Assembly: GCA_020200195.1 (NCBI GenBank)
Contig: JAIVJE010000096.1
Coordinates: 1 to 7,692, forward strand
DNA length: 7,692 nucleotides
Reading direction: 5' to 3'
From: Acidobacteriota bacterium
Lineage (GTDB): Bacteria; Acidobacteriota; Vicinamibacteria; Vicinamibacterales; 2-12-FULL-66-21
Shown here piece by piece: positions 5,379 to 7,692 of this stretch. The notes below the pieces were generated by a model. The model saw nothing but the letters and a program-made list of their open reading frames with translations, was not told the DNA's origin and searched no databases. The first letter of the stretch is position 1; every line of letters begins with the position of its first letter. Position numbers and translations under genes: made by a program.

Positions 5379-7181
5379 ATGGCTCCCGAGCAGCTCCGGG
5401 GAGAATCGCTGGACGCGCGCACCGATGTCTTTCAATTCGGTGCCGTGCTCTACGAAATGCTGGCCGGTCAATGCGCGTTCGCAGGCGATTCGCCACTGGA
5501 GCGCCTAGCTGCCGTTTTAAATCAGGATCCTGAATTCGATCTGTTGGAGCGTCGGCAAATCCCCGCCGATCTGCGCAAGGTCGTGGCGTGTGCGCTGGCC
5601 CGCGATCGCAGCAACCGCTATGTCAGTGCCGCCGCGTTCCTGCGCGATCTCGAGGACGTCGTACGGGGCACTGTTGTCACGGGGCTGCCGACCATCATTG
5701 CCATCAAAGATTTCGACAACGCGACGGGCGATCCGGAACTGGACTGGATTGGCAGCGGCACGGCAGAAAGGTTGAGCGCCGAGCTCGCGAGACATCCACG
5801 AGTGACGGTCATACCGCGCGAAAAGGTGGGTCGCGCCGCGCAGCTGCTGGATCCTCACGCTGGCGGCGGCGCAACCGATCTCGCACTTGGCCAGCAGGTC
5901 GGTTGCGCTTGGGTCGTCTCGGGAGCATTCGAAGTTTTAGGTGCGGCGTTGACCGTGACGATGCGCCTCGCCGAAGTCGCGACTGGGCGTGTGGGATCGA
6001 ACGAGCGCGTCGACGGGACCGTAAAGGAGGTCTGTGCGATGCAAGGGAAGCTGGCGACAGCGGCCGCCATGGCGCTCGATCTCACGCCGCTTGCGACAGG
6101 CACCGGACACTCCTATTCCCTCGAGGCACACGAATCGTTTGCCCGCGCGCGCCTGCTCCTGGACCGCTTGAGTAAAGCTTCTGTGGAACAGGCGATTGAA
6201 CACCTCGAGCGGGCGGTAACCATCGACCCTCACTACGTCCCTGCTCTCGCTGGACTTGCGTGGGCGTACGGATTTCGATCGATCGTGACAACCGATCCAG
6301 CCGACCTGGACAGCGCCTATCGCTTCGCCGAGCGCGCCATTGCGCTCGACCCGGGGAATTCTGAAGCCCATATGTGGAGGGGGTATGTGCTGCTGCGGAG
6401 GCACGAGTACGACGAGGCGGCGCGGGCCTCTCACCGTGCCAGCGAACTCGCCCCGACGAATGCCACCTCCCCGTATTTCGCCGGTTCTGCGCTAATGTTT
6501 GGCGGCCGATCCAGCGACGCACTTCCCTTCCTCCAACGGTCCATGGATCTGGACGGCAAAGTGGGGATGGGGTGGTTGGCGCTCGGCTCGGCTCACCTTT
6601 CGGTGCAGCAGCTGCCGGAAGCCCTCTACAGCTTTACTCGCGCGCGGGATTTAGAAGGAGCGCCGGTGCGGTTTCCAACCGCCGGCGCCGCCGCGTACAT
6701 CGCTGAAGTCCTCAGGCGGCAAGGACGGTTCGATGACGCCCGCGACCGTTCATTGGAGGGATTGGAATCGGCCGAACGATCTGACCACGCGTACCGGGAT
6801 TTCTTCCGGGCTCATGCGCTGGTCGTCCTGGGGCGAACGGCACTCGATCAGAACGACCTCCCGGCTGCGCGGGCCGCATTCCGACAGGTGCTGGCCCAGG
6901 CCCAGGGGCGCCCTCGCACCCGCTCCTGTGGACAGCTGGTCGTCCAGGCATTGGCTGGAATCGTGCGATCCGACTACCAACCGGAGTTGATCGCGGAAGG
7001 ACTCCGACTGTTCGACGCGCAGGAGATATACAACTTCGAACCGTTCTTCGGGGCGTTGGATGAGCAAACCCTCTTCGAGCTCGCGGCCTCCGCGCACGCG
7101 ATGGATCGACGGGACGATGCGCGGATGATCGTCGCGCGCGCCCGTGCCGTGGGATCGCTGCGCGTTCTGCCGCCGGATTGA
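5379..7181 (+). CDS. Kinase C-lobe, TolB-like domain and TPR array: remainder of the broken second kinase
   Basis: 600 aa from the first ATG in frame (MAPEQ of the kinase APE motif); the frame is open from 5181. Upstream of this ATG, 5190-5378 still encodes GLVH, a split catalytic motif, DVKPENV and LDFGIAR (DFG at 5271-5279). Residues 1-96 are the kinase C-lobe (DVFQFG 16-21, LYEMLAG 24-30, RDRSNRY 75-81). Residues 104-235 resemble the TolB-like domain found in kinases, cyclases and CadC-type regulators (IIAIKDFDNATGDPELDW, 106-123; SGTAERLSAELARHPRVTVIPREKV). About 250-600 is a helical TPR-type array (EHLERAVTIDPHYVPALAGLAWAYG, AERAIALDPGNSEAHMWRGYVLLRR). No membrane segment separates kinase and TolB-like parts, so the product would be cytoplasmic. 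There is no ribosome binding site before 5379 and no GTG/TTG start after the TAG at 5178. Either this is the 3' part of a pseudogene, or a kinase-dead TPR scaffold is still made. The enzyme itself should be inactive. Confidence -1.
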   Translation: MAPEQLRGESLDARTDVFQFGAVLYEMLAGQCAFAGDSPLERLAAVLNQDPEFDLLERRQIPADLRKVVACALARDRSNRYVSAAAFLRDLEDVVRGTVVTGLPTIIAIKDFDNATGDPELDWIGSGTAERLSAELARHPRVTVIPREKVGRAAQLLDPHAGGGATDLALGQQVGCAWVVSGAFEVLGAALTVTMRLAEVATGRVGSNERVDGTVKEVCAMQGKLATAAAMALDLTPLATGTGHSYSLEAHESFARARLLLDRLSKASVEQAIEHLERAVTIDPHYVPALAGLAWAYGFRSIVTTDPADLDSAYRFAERAIALDPGNSEAHMWRGYVLLRRHEYDEAARASHRASELAPTNATSPYFAGSALMFGGRSSDALPFLQRSMDLDGKVGMGWLALGSAHLSVQQLPEALYSFTRARDLEGAPVRFPTAGAAAYIAEVLRRQGRFDDARDRSLEGLESAERSDHAYRDFFRAHALVVLGRTALDQNDLPAARAAFRQVLAQAQGRPRTRSCGQLVVQALAGIVRSDYQPELIAEGLRLFDAQEIYNFEPFFGALDEQTLFELAASAHAMDRRDDARMIVARARAVGSLRVLPPD

Positions 7182-7364
7182 CGGCGCGCGCTGTTTCGTG
7201 TGCGGCATTCGTGCACGAGGCGTTGTTCCGTGAAGCGGGCGCGTGTATGAGATCTCCGCATGAAAGGTCGCGATTATCGCGGCGATTCCAACCTTGTTGG
7301 GCGTCTCAGGACGATGAACATCCATCAACGGCGCGAGGGCTGAGAACATGCGATAGTCGACATT
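7182..7364. other. Intergenic DNA after the second kinase
   Basis: I see no gene here. A CGCGAT-T-ATCGCG palindrome lies at 7269-7281; it lacks a U-tract and is only a weak terminator candidate. The minus-strand frame of the decayed transposase runs on into this stretch without a stop, so its original 3' end and terminal inverted repeat have been lost or altered; I could not identify an IS end. Confidence -1.
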
Positions 7365-7692
7365 GCGCGCCAAGACTCGAACGGACCGAATCGGGTGGGC
7401 GGTTGCCCACGTCAATTTCAGCAGCAGCATCGTTTCATCCGGCATGCCTCTGGCGCGGCATGGCCTGATCGTCGTGTTGATCGACTCGACGACGCCAACG
7501 CGGACCGGATGATCGCCATACGCCGCGATACCTCGATGTGCTTGAAGAGGAAGTCGCTGAGTCGTTGCGTTGCGGCCAGGCGTTGCCAGCGGAGCGCCGT
7601 GATCCAACGAGCAGAAAATTCAAACACGCCTGGACACGTGTCATGTAGGTTTAGAGCCGATCGAGTTGCTCGCGCAACACATATGCTTTGAA
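7365..7692 (-). pseudogene. ISL3-like transposase, C-terminal remnant with a stop and two frameshifts
   Basis: Read on the minus strand from the window edge, three frames together give the C-terminal part of a DDE transposase. Frame 1: KAYVLREQLDRL (7689-7654), then TAA (7653-7651) where a Trp is expected, then TYMTRVQACLNF (to 7615). Frame 2, after an apparent 1-nt deletion near 7614: ARWITALRWQRL, then DFLFKHIE (to 7532). Frame 3, after another 1-nt deletion at about 7532: GIAAYGDHPVRVGVVESINTTI and DETMLLLKLTWATAHPIRS (to about 7365). The Glu of GVVESIN (7487-7485) sits where the last acidic catalytic residue of ISL3-type transposases falls. About two residues are also missing after NTTIR. 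The protein is dead as it stands. Transposase identity is well supported; the ISL3 family label comes from memory of family C-termini and is less certain. The 5' part is outside the window. Confidence -1.

Noticed and set aside
7269..7281. CGCGAT-T-ATCGCG palindrome as the terminator of the TPR gene
   Set aside because: A loop of one base cannot form as drawn, there is no U-tract, and short palindromes of CGCG type are common in GC-rich DNA.
6750..7364. Long minus-strand frame continuing from the transposase remnant through the end of the TPR gene
   Set aside because: Beyond about 7365 it has no transposase similarity, and before 7181 it is the opposite strand of a convincing TPR coding region.

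Overview
The window is high-GC DNA, most likely from an Acidobacteriota chromosome, perhaps of the Vicinamibacteria type. That placement is inference. It rests on three things: an ADOP-type MacB/FtsX permease, a serine/threonine kinase with an extracytoplasmic PD40/TolB-like propeller, and a second kinase with an N-terminal helical region and TolB-like plus TPR domains. This combination is typical of that phylum. No rRNA, tRNA, CRISPR array or replication origin is visible.

Layout. (1) 1-1144, plus strand: C-terminal half of an ADOP permease, cut by the window edge and broken by an apparent 1-nt deletion near 361-370. (2) 1145-1700: a gene-free stretch dense in inverted repeats, including copy A of a REP-like element. 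(3) 1701-4274, minus strand: the only large intact gene, an 857-aa membrane kinase with a beta-propeller sensor. Its ATG lies 9 nt after a perfect TATAAT, which suggests a leaderless mRNA. An overlapping TATACT on the plus strand faces a 34-codon lipoprotein-like reading frame (4297-4401). (4) 4402-4833: a second set of palindromes with copy B of the REP-like element, then a 9-bp inverted repeat next to a possible promoter. (5) 4834-7181, plus strand: a damaged second kinase. Its N-terminal helical region is present, most of the kinase N-lobe is missing, the frame changes, and the HRD catalytic motif is split by 12 extra bases. From DFG onward, the C-lobe, TolB-like domain and TPR array remain open for about 2 kb. 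(6) 7365-7692, minus strand: the C-terminal part of a decayed ISL3-like transposase with a stop codon and two frameshifts.

The kinase at 1701-4274 probably couples an extracytoplasmic signal to cytoplasmic phosphorylation. The second kinase looks inactive as an enzyme and could at most act as a TolB/TPR scaffold. Three of the four larger loci carry frame lesions, so the region is either a decaying, IS-visited accessory segment or contains indel errors; the intact 2.6-kb kinase argues against uniformly poor sequence. I found no convincing new multi-gene system. The best leads are the REP-like family and the overlapping divergent -10 elements.
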